Shown here: in pieces, positions 18,001 to 26,382 of the stretch
Numbering within the stretch: the stretch's first letter is position 1
Layout: each line of letters begins with the position of its first letter
Source: CALHRB01 sp964473465
Lineage (GTDB): Bacteria; Bacteroidota; Ignavibacteria; Kapaibacteriales; UBA2268
DNA length: 64,000 nt
Assembly: GCA_964473465.1 (NCBI GenBank)
Contig: CAYYPE010000006.1
Coordinates: 121,936 to 185,935, forward strand
Direction: 5' to 3'
The notes under the pieces: model-generated
Databases searched by the model: none
The model's input: only the letters and a program-made list of their open reading frames with translations
What the model was told of the DNA's origin: nothing
Position numbers and translations under genes: made by a program

Positions 18001-18819
18001 TTCAAGTGATATGATTCTGGCAATATTTCCATTGTTAAGATACTTAAAAGGAATAAACACAAATTCATTATCCATTGACTCCATAGGATAAATCTGGTCC
18101 CATACTGGATCATTTCCTTCTTTGGGGTCAGTGCAATTTGAATCAATCAATGTATTATAATTTCCGGCGAATATTGATATAGGTTTTGAGGGATCTAATC
18201 CTTTAACCCAAGTACCTGTCAGGTCTCCATTGTCGCTGTAAAGGTAGGTCTCTCCTTTGTTCAGGTTTATCCTGAAAGCAGCTAATAAAGTATCCTTTGC
18301 ATTTAAATACCTGACTTTTGGCGAAATTTCTATTTGATTGTTATCATATCCGGAAACTATTACAAAAGTATTGTCAATATTATCATCATTTTTAGGTGTG
18401 CCAATGTCATAAGTTGAGATAATATAATCACTTACCGTTGCATAAACCGGAAGAATAAGAGTATGATCTCCAAGGTTTGATTCCTCAGACGAAAAAACTG
18501 TAACAGGTTTTTCAGTTTTGAGATAAATGCCGTTTTTTTCGACTGTAAAACGATTATAATGAAGATGATAATAGAGATTTGGAACGACAATGCTTGTGCA
18601 GGAATTGGAATCAATTGTAAATGATTCTGTCCAGTTCAAATGGGGTATGGAAATTGTGCCTGAGTTTGCCTGCTCAGAGCAAATCATAACTCTTCCATTG
18701 AAACCCCGATTTATATAGACAAACCAGAATTCAGTCCCTTTTGCAAGATTTTTATAAGCAAATATAGATTCTGTCGGGGTAAGAATAAATAAGATTATAA
18801 AAAATAAAATTTTAATCAA
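15088..18819 (-). CDS. Giant secreted protein: IgGFc-binding-like domain, PKD/Ig repeats, sorting tail
   Basis: A 1243-residue secreted protein. After a signal peptide (about 1-21) comes GTEFWFVYINRGF and a long beta-rich region (about 22-440) resembling the IgGFc-binding N-terminal domain, with SDYIISTYDIG and FVIVSGYDNNQIEI. A PKD-like domain follows (about 445-540), then four repeats each containing a YRWSTGET/YRWSTGDT/YRWNTGDT/YLWSNGDT motif (about 545-700 and 770-930). After these come an ASH-like domain, a cohesin-like segment and a T9SS-like C-terminus (LFDIKGQEIIKS). The start codon is TTG and is uncertain: an AAGGT site lies further upstream and the frame is open there. It lies 64 nt downstream of the 1702-residue gene on the same strand, so the two probably form an operon. 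Confidence 0.82.
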   Translation of the reverse strand: MIKILFFIILFILTPTESIFAYKNLAKGTEFWFVYINRGFNGRVMICSEQANSGTISIPHLNWTESFTIDSNSCTSIVVPNLYYHLHYNRFTVEKNGIYLKTEKPVTVFSSEESNLGDHTLILPVYATVSDYIISTYDIGTPKNDDNIDNTFVIVSGYDNNQIEISPKVRYLNAKDTLLAAFRINLNKGETYLYSDNGDLTGTWVKGLDPSKPISIFAGNYNTLIDSNCTDPKEGNDPVWDQIYPMESMDNEFVFIPFKYLNNGNIARIISLENNCNISINNRIVKTLNAREYFDTLLFAPTTIKSNKKISVIQFSRNKDCSYPKVNKDLVGDPSMLCLLPSKAMFTGNITFKTIALGFDNIKRHCLNIITHSRNINKIYLDTFNIRNYLKPLPGNSNYYYAQIDIEEGVHNINSSAMYLAYLYGFSGYGEKYEWDGGYSLSVGFGANLTSFKTEPENPICAQTLIEFTAIAPEEVKHFEWIFEDSVKIIGKKVYYEFPKSGIYTVSLISKLDTNDSEPWDMVQEEINVIPFIKPEIKTNPPDKRIICRGESVVLSLPNNYYTYRWSTGETSPSIAVRRGGIYTVIVTSNNGCVGKASIEIEEYKTEKPIIELIGENPFCEGDSVMLKINQKYKYYRWSTGDTSSTVVIKKPASIYVTVIDSNGCSVSSDIIEIKGYSRPKPKIDGPDAVYSNFTAIYKIDKVNNTKVQWACSNGTIIGRNDLEQVDIQWTNFGIGEVDVWQSDTLTYCKGYDKLIVTIDSSLKPKITPSNKVICEGSFIILSATAGFDSYRWNTGDTTREIIIKIPGKYFVSVTNKQGIRGNSDTLNIIAAKSPIPIITGQNRICNGDTALLNCSQNFSKYLWSNGDTTKSILVDKPGVYELTVIDTNNCTGKSSFIVELITSGLSGYYDYSFANVILKQNKINKFDLFNSSVENIKIEKIELKKLSNDAFRVLNNLNFPIILSSKEKLPLEIEFLPRAEGFYNDSLIIIISEPCKEIISVELTGVGIDKIPVIFLLPDTSAKAGEENYEIPVFTYLETDTVINKNISLIYEVIFNSHYFQPERVSSGRILESILDNKSRKIKIESDINGLSKQKTKINSIIGKVLVGYPEKGSLAFGEITFSDSTFFPLVINGNIKIDGVCQHSLNDFELTTGTSFNLNSTIIDKEFEIEIISNESGIFQLRLFDIKGQEIIKSVWQRNSSILNIEEKIINLDMSNYPTGFYLLLLRTPGKSLTKSILLIK

Positions 18820-18883
18820 TTTTAATTTTTTTTCGATTTTATTAAATGAAATCAGAGTTTTACCTTCTTTCTGAAAAAAAAAA

Positions 18884-21800
18884 TTACTTTATCAAAAACA
18901 TTTTTTTTACTTTTACCATTTCTGGTGTCTTCAAAATTATGAAATAAACGCCCGATGAAAAATTCGTCAAATCAAGATTAAATTTATAATCAGGAAAAAC
19001 CCCATTAACTTTTGTTTCATTAGATCTAAACGATTTAATTAAAACTTGTTTACCCTTATCGTCTGAAAGATAAATAAAATAATCACCCCTTTCGATATAG
19101 CTAATTTCAATATCAAAATTTCCATCGGAAGGATTTGGTTTTATCCTGATATCAACAGGTTGAACGTTTTTCACAAGTCTGTTTCCGCCTTCTTTGCAGA
19201 TGATATTTGTTAACCTTCCATTTATGGTATCAAGACTGCCAATGATATTTGTCGGTTCGAAGCTCATTTGCTCCCAGTTCAAATCTGTAAATTCAACATC
19301 TCCAAGTAAAGCATCACAGATGAATTCTGTTACTATTGTGGTATCAGAGCTTAATCCAACTGTATCAACACTGAAAGTTATATAGATTGAATCGCCGATT
19401 GTTTCGGTTTTGTCAATTCTTCCTCTGGTTAGTGATGAAACATAGAGTAAATTCTTTTTGTATGAAAATATAGCTTTCATATTTACATTAATCGGTTGAT
19501 TCAAACTCTGATTAACAACAGCTTTCACTGGCAGTTTGAAAGCTCTCAGAGTAGGTTCAACTATTATTTCGGGCAATAAAACTACCGCAGAAATAGGAGG
19601 TGCCCCCCTTCCTTCGAGCCTGACCAATAAAGTGTCCTCACATTTGGGAAGTTCAATAACAATTTTTAATATGTCAGTATAAAGTATTTCTGCAGTTGGT
19701 ATAAATTCAATATTTATTGATACTGAGTTTCCCGGATTCAATAGAAAATTCTTCAAATCAGGATTAAATTTAAATATTAGTGGTAGTGATAAAGGAAGTA
19801 TCTCCTTTATAATTATAGCTTTTTTACTGTTATTGGTAATTGTTATATTTTTGTTTTCAGTGGAATTTACTATTACTGCTCCATAACTAACGGTTTGAGG
19901 ATTGAAAGATAAAGGAGATTTTACTTCCCCTGTCAGGTCAGTGATAAGATTTTTTGAAATAGTCTTTGTAGTAACCTTGGAAATCACCTGTGCAGTTTTG
20001 ATGCCTTCACTTGCTTTATATGGATCGAAAGCAATATATCTATAAAGAGGATACCTGCCAATCAATTGATATGGAAAAACAACGTCGTTAATAAATCTGA
20101 AGAGAGCAGCATCAGGACCAGTAATATACATTGTGTCAACAAAAGTCTCATCAATTCCAACACCATTTATTCTTATGCTATCAACAACCTCGTCGCAATT
20201 TGAAATAATGCCAAAGTTAATTTTTGGGGTAAAAATAAATACTCCATCGGAGCCTGAACCTTTTGCATAAATCGAAATGGTATCAGCACAGGGAGTGTCA
20301 AATTGAAATAATATTGATGTTTCAAAATCACCTACGGTGGTTGGTGAAAAAGTAACTTCAAATTCTGCTGTAGCCCCCGGATCAAGGTCAGCAACTTGTG
20401 GTTGAACACTAAAATTATTATCAGTGCTTTTCACAGCATTGATATGCCTTCTGAATGTGCCATTGTTGGTAAGCCGGATAGTTTCTTTCGTTGATTCATT
20501 GATTAAAGTGGTATAGAAAGTTAACTGTCTGGGATTAAAAGTAATGTTTAGTTTTCCGATGAAACCAGTTAATTTGATTCTAATTTCTGGCTTCATCGGG
20601 TCATCAGTTTCAACTATTAATACTGCTTCTTTGAATCCATCAGGTTCTGGTTGACCCCAAAATCTTATATAGTAATATTTAGATTCGCCGGGTAGAACGT
20701 CCACCTCGAGTGGTTCTGAGGCAATTGTGAAATTATCTTTGTCTTTTCCTTCGATTCTTGCAGGTTTTTTTAATTTGAATGGTGCTGTGCCGCCGTTCTT
20801 AATAAAGATAGAATCCTGAATATTCTGGCACCAGAGAACTTTGCCGAAATATACAGAATCGGCACTGAACTGAACCTGAGAAGTTGTTCCAACACCCGAA
20901 AGCCTTATTTCTGCTGTATCTTCACAAGCATAATTCTTATTTATAGAAAACACTTGATAATTAAATGTATAAAGTCCTTCGGCTTGAGGTTCGAATTCAA
21001 GTCTGATTCTCATTTCCTGATTCTTTTGAAGCATAACAGGTGGTGGGGGTGTAGCGTCAATAAACCTGAATGGCGGTGACAAAGTTGGCAAGGATTCTAT
21101 ATAAACTTCACCTTCCTCTTCATTAACAAGCACAATTTCGATAATTTCCTTGTTGCCGACTTTAACGCTACCGAATGTTCCTCCGGGTTTGAATGTCAGA
21201 TTGCTGACCACTCCCTGACCAACTAAAATAAGAGTATCGTATCTGTCAGGACAATCAATGGTGTTATATACCAAAGTTCCCTGAATAAAACCAGTCCTTT
21301 TTGGATTAAATCTTACCCCAGCAAGAGTCGTGTCATTAATTCTCAGATTTCTTCTTGTAATAAAATCGGTTGAAAAATGTTCAGGACTTTGAGTAATTAG
21401 AAAATTTTGGAAAGATATTTCAGTATTTGATTTGTTTCTTAGAATAAAATCAACAACTTTAAATTGATTAACGCATACTTTCCCAAAATTTAGAGTGTCA
21501 ATTTGATTGGCTAATGGTTTCTCGGCAGGTATGTCAGTTTTGATTCCATAACCCTTCAGAACTATTGTATCAACAAGAGTAGGGCATTGCTTGCATTTAA
21601 TAAATAGCTTCGAGATTATATTGCCTTCTCTTGTTGGTGCAAATCTTAAAGATAATACTGCTGATTGCTGAGGTGAAACATTTTCAAAATCTCTTAACCC
21701 ATAATTAAAATTGTTTTTATCTTCAAGCTCCGGATTATCAAAATCGAGCGGGATGATAGATAAATTCTTGATATTAAGTATATCTTCCTGATTTGAACCG

Positions 21801-23992
21801 ATACAAATCAATCCAAAATCAACGGTATCAACAGCTTTAGAAAAATCAAAGTTGTATGTTTCGAAATTCAGAGAATCAATCTGAACTTCATAAGCAATTC
21901 TCCAAGGCCGGCTTGGTGAAACTCCATCATTATGTTGAAATTCTAGCGTATCTCTGATTTTTCCCCATTGACCTTTCTTATATATAAATCTGACAGTAAT
22001 CCTTATTGAATCCTTAGGATAGACTGAGACTTGACTCCTTGGGGCAACAAGTGAAAATCCGACATTTCCATTTTTGAAAGTAGCACTTCCCATCTCTAAT
22101 ACCAATGGGGCAGTTCCTACATTCTTGATAATAGCATTATCAAGAACTTCGCTATCAGGACAACTGAAAATTTTGAGCTTTCTAAGGGTGTCGCCAGTTA
22201 TTTCGGGGTATTTCATTAAATTTAAAATATTTGCAGAAGCCTGAGAGGTTGTGAGTTTATGAATAGTCAAGTATTGGCTTGTATATGAAGTGTCAAAATC
22301 CTGAACAGCAACCAGAAAATAGAGTGAATCATTTCCACTCAAGGAAATATCTTTTGTCCAATTCGTGATATTTTGCAGACCAGTGAAATTTGTATCAAGA
22401 TACCAGTTACCTCTTTCGGGTTTAATATAAATTTGAACTGCCCTGGCATATGGATTCTTACTGCCCGTGATTGTGAATTTTTTTCTGACATAAGTTGTTG
22501 TGTCAGTAGTAATTCCTCTTGTAAAATCAGATATAGAGGGTTGAAATGACATATTTGAAAAGGTAGGTGAATCGAAAAGGACAATGCCACTGCCACCACC
22601 ACTGCCACCAAGGGCTGATAAAGTATCCTGACTTATAGACAGCTTTGATTGAATTGAGATATATCCACCTGAGCCTGCACCACCGGAGCCATTCGAGCTT
22701 GAAACTCCGTTTGCTCCGTTAGCATTTAATTTTAATCTGTTAACTTCTAAAAAAGAAAAGACCCTGATTGCACCACCACCTCCACCGCCAGAGCCGGAAC
22801 ATGAGTGGATTGATTGAGGGTTACCGCTTGCACCGCCAGAACCGCCTGCAATTGGTATTCCCTGTGGGTTGCCGTGTATTTGTCCGCCATTTATTAACGA
22901 ACCGGTTGAAGGCGAACCAGGAGTTGTATATCCTCCGCTTCCGCCTCTTGAGTTTTGCCTGAAACCACTACCGCCACCATGACCTCCTGATGGATTACAT
23001 GTTTCACCATTGACACAGCCAAAACCTGATTCCCCGAAAGGATGTCCAGTTCCTCCGCCAGATGATTCATACCAGCCCAATGGTGGAGGAGGAACACCAT
23101 TTAGACTGGAGCCATCCTGACCTGTCCCGGAACCGTAATTAGTAAACGCATTTGTGCCACCTGCAGAAGCATTTCTTCCACCGGGTCCGCCGCCGGTGAA
23201 TCCATCTCCTCCATTACTGCCTATCAGAGGATTTAATATACTACCATCGCAGAAGTTGCCACCACCACCGCCACCGCCAGGACCTGCGTGTTGCGGTTGT
23301 CCAAGTCCACCATTAACATTTATACCAGATAGCTGGGTTACGCCTGAAATTCTTCCTTTTGACAACAAAACAAATGGTAAATAACCTTGATTGCCCGGAG
23401 TATAAGGGTCGCAGTCCATTACAGATACTGAATAAGGTTTAGAACTTAAAATGACAGAATCAGCAATTAATGCTCCTCTTCTTGAACGCCTTGAAAGATT
23501 ATCATCTCCAAAAACAGAATTTTGGTTGCCCCATTGGTTGCCTATTGTAGAGGGTCTTAAAATATAAATCGTATCAACATTGGAAAATAGCCGTGACTGT
23601 CTTTGAACAATAACCCTGACAGGTATTCTGAATTCCTGATTTAGCTCTGCCCAATAATTTGAATTGGGGTTTAAATTTGGTTTGGCGAAAACCTGAGTAG
23701 AAATTAACCTTCCATACCAACTTACTATGACCGGTCCAAAAACAATTTTACTTGTATCCGAAAGATTTAAAGGGACAACCCTGACGCTATCACCCGGATT
23801 ATTTAAATAAAATCCATCATTTCCAAAACCGAAATTGTTATTATAAGGGGCAATTATTTCAATATAAGAATTCATCCCGGGAGCAACAATGTCTGGAATT
23901 ATATATGATATTATTGGGTCTTGAGCATAGATTTTACCTAATGAAAAAACAATTAAGAATAATAGAGTCCTTAAAGAAATTTTTGCTTTCAT
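18884..23992 (-). CDS. Giant secreted protein: glycine-rich segment, eight ASH-like repeats, sorting tail
   Basis: A 1702-residue protein with a signal peptide (about 1-23, ending KIYAQ). An N-terminal beta region is followed by a glycine-rich segment (about 220-470) full of GGGGGG-, GGSGGASG- and GSGGGSG-type runs. Then come about eight choice-of-anchor D/ASH-like repeats (about 630-1480), recognisable by strands such as VDFGLICIGSNQEDIL, LNFGKVCVNQFKVVDF, VYFGKVLWCQNIQDS and VSYGAVIVNSTENKN. A cohesin-like region (about 1495-1600) and a T9SS-like tail (IRIKPNPSDGNFDIEI to the end) complete it. It is probably a surface-exposed structural or adhesive protein. It reads divergently from the Xer gene. 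Confidence 0.83.
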   Translation of the reverse strand: MKAKISLRTLLFLIVFSLGKIYAQDPIISYIIPDIVAPGMNSYIEIIAPYNNNFGFGNDGFYLNNPGDSVRVVPLNLSDTSKIVFGPVIVSWYGRLISTQVFAKPNLNPNSNYWAELNQEFRIPVRVIVQRQSRLFSNVDTIYILRPSTIGNQWGNQNSVFGDDNLSRRSRRGALIADSVILSSKPYSVSVMDCDPYTPGNQGYLPFVLLSKGRISGVTQLSGINVNGGLGQPQHAGPGGGGGGGNFCDGSILNPLIGSNGGDGFTGGGPGGRNASAGGTNAFTNYGSGTGQDGSSLNGVPPPPLGWYESSGGGTGHPFGESGFGCVNGETCNPSGGHGGGSGFRQNSRGGSGGYTTPGSPSTGSLINGGQIHGNPQGIPIAGGSGGASGNPQSIHSCSGSGGGGGGAIRVFSFLEVNRLKLNANGANGVSSSNGSGGAGSGGYISIQSKLSISQDTLSALGGSGGGSGIVLFDSPTFSNMSFQPSISDFTRGITTDTTTYVRKKFTITGSKNPYARAVQIYIKPERGNWYLDTNFTGLQNITNWTKDISLSGNDSLYFLVAVQDFDTSYTSQYLTIHKLTTSQASANILNLMKYPEITGDTLRKLKIFSCPDSEVLDNAIIKNVGTAPLVLEMGSATFKNGNVGFSLVAPRSQVSVYPKDSIRITVRFIYKKGQWGKIRDTLEFQHNDGVSPSRPWRIAYEVQIDSLNFETYNFDFSKAVDTVDFGLICIGSNQEDILNIKNLSIIPLDFDNPELEDKNNFNYGLRDFENVSPQQSAVLSLRFAPTREGNIISKLFIKCKQCPTLVDTIVLKGYGIKTDIPAEKPLANQIDTLNFGKVCVNQFKVVDFILRNKSNTEISFQNFLITQSPEHFSTDFITRRNLRINDTTLAGVRFNPKRTGFIQGTLVYNTIDCPDRYDTLILVGQGVVSNLTFKPGGTFGSVKVGNKEIIEIVLVNEEEGEVYIESLPTLSPPFRFIDATPPPPVMLQKNQEMRIRLEFEPQAEGLYTFNYQVFSINKNYACEDTAEIRLSGVGTTSQVQFSADSVYFGKVLWCQNIQDSIFIKNGGTAPFKLKKPARIEGKDKDNFTIASEPLEVDVLPGESKYYYIRFWGQPEPDGFKEAVLIVETDDPMKPEIRIKLTGFIGKLNITFNPRQLTFYTTLINESTKETIRLTNNGTFRRHINAVKSTDNNFSVQPQVADLDPGATAEFEVTFSPTTVGDFETSILFQFDTPCADTISIYAKGSGSDGVFIFTPKINFGIISNCDEVVDSIRINGVGIDETFVDTMYITGPDAALFRFINDVVFPYQLIGRYPLYRYIAFDPYKASEGIKTAQVISKVTTKTISKNLITDLTGEVKSPLSFNPQTVSYGAVIVNSTENKNITITNNSKKAIIIKEILPLSLPLIFKFNPDLKNFLLNPGNSVSINIEFIPTAEILYTDILKIVIELPKCEDTLLVRLEGRGAPPISAVVLLPEIIVEPTLRAFKLPVKAVVNQSLNQPINVNMKAIFSYKKNLLYVSSLTRGRIDKTETIGDSIYITFSVDTVGLSSDTTIVTEFICDALLGDVEFTDLNWEQMSFEPTNIIGSLDTINGRLTNIICKEGGNRLVKNVQPVDIRIKPNPSDGNFDIEISYIERGDYFIYLSDDKGKQVLIKSFRSNETKVNGVFPDYKFNLDLTNFSSGVYFIILKTPEMVKVKKMFLIK

Positions 23993-24138
23993 AATTTTTA
24001 ACTCATAATTTTTTCGCTTGTAAAATAAAATAATTTTCGGAATAAATCAATAAATTTTGGTTTATATAAAAACAACAATGGCATATTAATTGCGTTTTCA
24101 ATATATGATAACACATTTAGGGGGAAAATGTTTCAATT

Positions 24139-25035
24139 ATGCAAATTTTGTCAGCCATAGAATCTTTCAGGAAGTATCTCAAAATCGAGAAGAATTACTC
24201 CGATAAAACTTTGGAGGCTTATAAATGTGCTCTTGACCAATTTCTTGATTATTTGAAAGAAATGGATATTGGAACAAATAAAATTGAGGATATTGAACTT
24301 AACGATATCAGACCTTTCCTCGGATGGCTTAGCGACAAAGGGTATAATAAATCCAGTCTTAAATTGAAAATCTCGGCAGTTAAGTCATTTTTCAAGTTTG
24401 CTCATAGACGAAGACTTATCAATAAAAATAATGCTTCACTTGTCCCAACTCCAAAATTGGATAAAAAGCTTCCTTCTTTTCTTCTCAAAGACGAGGTAAC
24501 AAGAGTTCTTGATTCACTTGATACAAAATACCCTGTTGGTGCAAGAAATCACGCTCTAATCGAGTTATTATATAGTTCTGGCTTAAGAATCAGCGAAGCA
24601 CTTAATATCAAGATATTCGATATTGATTTATCGAGGAAATCGGTTCTTGTTATGGGAAAAGGCAAGAAAGAAAGGCTTGTTCCAATAGGCTCGAAAGCAA
24701 TTGAATCCTTGAAAAACTATATTAAATTGAGACACCTATTGTCAAAAGACAAAAATGAAAATTCATTATTCCTTTCAAAAAATGGAACAAAATTAAGTGC
24801 GGTTGATGCTTATCGAATCATAAATAAACTTATGAAATCAGTAACTGAAAGCCCTCAGAAGAGTCCTCATACCCTGAGGCATACATTTGCCACCCATTTA
24901 TTAGATAATGGTGCAGACATACAATCTGTAAGTGAAATGCTCGGACATGCCTCATTATCAACTACACAGATTTATACTCACGTGTCAGTCGAACGCCTGA
25001 AAAAAGCATATAAAAAATCCCACCCAAGGGCTTAA
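24139..25035 (+). CDS. Tyrosine recombinase XerC/XerD
   Basis: The 298-residue product is the normal Xer length. It has an N-terminal SAM-like DNA-binding domain (about 5-95) and a catalytic domain with the full set of residues: R150 (SGLRISEA), K174 (GKGKKERL), H244 and R247 (HTLRHTF), H270 (LGHASLS) and Y279 (TQIYTH). It would resolve chromosome dimers at dif, or act as a close homologue. No integrase-type insertions, att sites or mobile genes are nearby, so a housekeeping role is more likely than a mobile one. An AGGGGG sequence lies 15 nt upstream, closer to an out-of-frame ATG at 24128 than to this start. XerC versus XerD cannot be settled from the sequence. Confidence 0.9.
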   Translation: MQILSAIESFRKYLKIEKNYSDKTLEAYKCALDQFLDYLKEMDIGTNKIEDIELNDIRPFLGWLSDKGYNKSSLKLKISAVKSFFKFAHRRRLINKNNASLVPTPKLDKKLPSFLLKDEVTRVLDSLDTKYPVGARNHALIELLYSSGLRISEALNIKIFDIDLSRKSVLVMGKGKKERLVPIGSKAIESLKNYIKLRHLLSKDKNENSLFLSKNGTKLSAVDAYRIINKLMKSVTESPQKSPHTLRHTFATHLLDNGADIQSVSEMLGHASLSTTQIYTHVSVERLKKAYKKSHPRA

Positions 25036-25036
25036 A

Positions 25037-25567
25037 TCATTTTAAGAAAAGTTTAAGAAGCTTAGTCTCCGGGTTGAATTCTGTTTTGAACTGTTTAAGG
25101 GGTCTTTCGGCAGGTCCCTGAACCACTTTAGCGTTATCGAATGCATCGAATCTTGAACCGTGGCAGGTGCAAACGATATGACGATTATCCCCCGTCATAC
25201 CTATAGGAGGTCTGACATTACTGTTTGGTATATCAAAAAATGTTAGAGCTTGAACTCCAAAACAGTTATTATGAGTGCACATTGATGAATAACATTTGTA
25301 GTTTTTATCATCAATTTTAACTATTATTACAGGAATACCATAATTAGCCTTGCCAAAAGCAATGATTATACCCTGTCCGATTGAGTTCAATCGTGAATAT
25401 TTTTTATCATTTAAATCAAGTTCAATTTCTATTAAATCACTTTCGTTCGTATTTTCCCAGTAATTTTCGCATGAATTCAATATGTTGATGAAGGGAGTAG
25501 CAATTGAGACTGTTCCGATAACTTTTATAGCTTTTTCTAAAAATAATCTCCGATTTTTATCTTTCAT
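25037..25567 (-). CDS. Rieske [2Fe-2S] lipoprotein (bc1-type cluster motif)
   Basis: A 176-residue protein with an N-terminal NRRLFLEK sequence followed by a hydrophobic stretch and a possible lipobox (ILNSC, C33). This suggests Tat- or Sec-dependent export and membrane anchoring. The Rieske ligands are complete: C97-T-H99 and C133-T-C135-H136. C102 and C135 are placed for the disulfide found in bc1/b6f-type Rieske proteins. The spacer between the two ligand boxes is longer than usual (about 30 residues). It is the last gene of a four-gene minus-strand operon and overlaps the preceding gene by 4 nt. No cytochrome b gene is present, so it may serve as an electron donor or acceptor for the neighbouring peroxidases. 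Confidence 0.88.
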   Translation of the reverse strand: MKDKNRRLFLEKAIKVIGTVSIATPFINILNSCENYWENTNESDLIEIELDLNDKKYSRLNSIGQGIIIAFGKANYGIPVIIVKIDDKNYKCYSSMCTHNNCFGVQALTFFDIPNSNVRPPIGMTGDNRHIVCTCHGSRFDAFDNAKVVQGPAERPLKQFKTEFNPETKLLKLFLK

Positions 25568-26382
25568 TTATTTATTACTTTCATCAGTTTTTTTGTGTGG
25601 ATTGGTTGATTGTCAACTAACATTTTATATATGTAAGCTCCTTGAGACAGACTGCTTATATCAATATTTATATGATGGTTACCTTCTGATGTATATTGAT
25701 TATATAATTCGAACAAAAACTTTCCTTTAATATCATAAAGTAGAATTTTAACAGTGGAGGGCTTTTCGAGTCCAAATTCAATCAAAGTAGAATCAGAACA
25801 GGGATTTGGAATATTTTGTCTTAAATAACTAAGATTTTGAGTCTCCTGATAGTAATCTGTTTTGAGGGCATTAACTTCTACATTCAGGATGTTCCCTCCA
25901 AAATAATTTACCTTATAGCTGAAAAGAGGTTTCCCAATTTTTAGAGCTTCACCAAAAAATGGTTTTCCATCAGGGAAAAAGAGTGAGCCGTGACCTTTAA
26001 CGCATTCAAATAAATGAGTTTCGGGATTAAGGTCTTCTAAAGGATTGCCTTCGTGCGAACAAGCTTCAGTTACCGAAAGAAAATCTTTTCCATATTCTTC
26101 AACAGGCACTCGTGTAATAAAGATTTTTGGATAATGTTCACGAGGGTCAATTCCATCAACATATAGCCTGACACTACCCCAGAGTTCATATAGTTCTGGA
26201 TATTTATCCAGTTCCACATGAAAATAGCCCAGAATCTCGTCTTTTTTTTCGCTTATTTCAGGCTCTTCCTTGCCAAGAAGAATATGAGGATAACTTGAGC
26301 TGAATATACTTGCAGTCATTAATAATTTTAAGAACTCTCGCCTTGAGCTTTCTTGAGTTTTACTATTTTTTGAATCTTTCAT
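25564..26382 (-). CDS. Rieske-like protein with twin-arginine leader and T9SS-like C-terminal domain
   Basis: A 272-residue protein. The N-terminus has SRREFLKLLMTAS (residues 13-25), a good twin-arginine export signal. The central domain (about 48-175) is Rieske-like: C108-S-H110 followed by C127-V-K-G-H131, then GSLFFPDGKPFFGEA. The second box has three residues between Cys and His rather than the usual two, and the disulfide cysteines are absent, so cluster binding is uncertain. The C-terminal 85 residues (LRQNIPNPCSDSTLIEFGL onward, with LLYDIKGKFLFEL) match a T9SS sorting domain, implying passage through the outer membrane after folding. It overlaps its neighbours on both sides (4 nt and 20 nt), indicating tight co-translation. 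Confidence 0.8.
   Translation of the reverse strand: MKDSKNSKTQESSRREFLKLLMTASIFSSSYPHILLGKEEPEISEKKDEILGYFHVELDKYPELYELWGSVRLYVDGIDPREHYPKIFITRVPVEEYGKDFLSVTEACSHEGNPLEDLNPETHLFECVKGHGSLFFPDGKPFFGEALKIGKPLFSYKVNYFGGNILNVEVNALKTDYYQETQNLSYLRQNIPNPCSDSTLIEFGLEKPSTVKILLYDIKGKFLFELYNQYTSEGNHHINIDISSLSQGAYIYKMLVDNQPIHTKKLMKVINK

Noticed and set aside
22339..23384. Several open frames on both strands in the glycine-rich region of the 1702-residue gene
   Set aside because: They are shadows caused by the GGN-rich codons; their translations are proline-rich or low-complexity and lack start signals.
24139..25035. Integrase of a mobile element
   Set aside because: The protein has the normal Xer length and there are no att-like repeats, tRNA or phage genes beside it.
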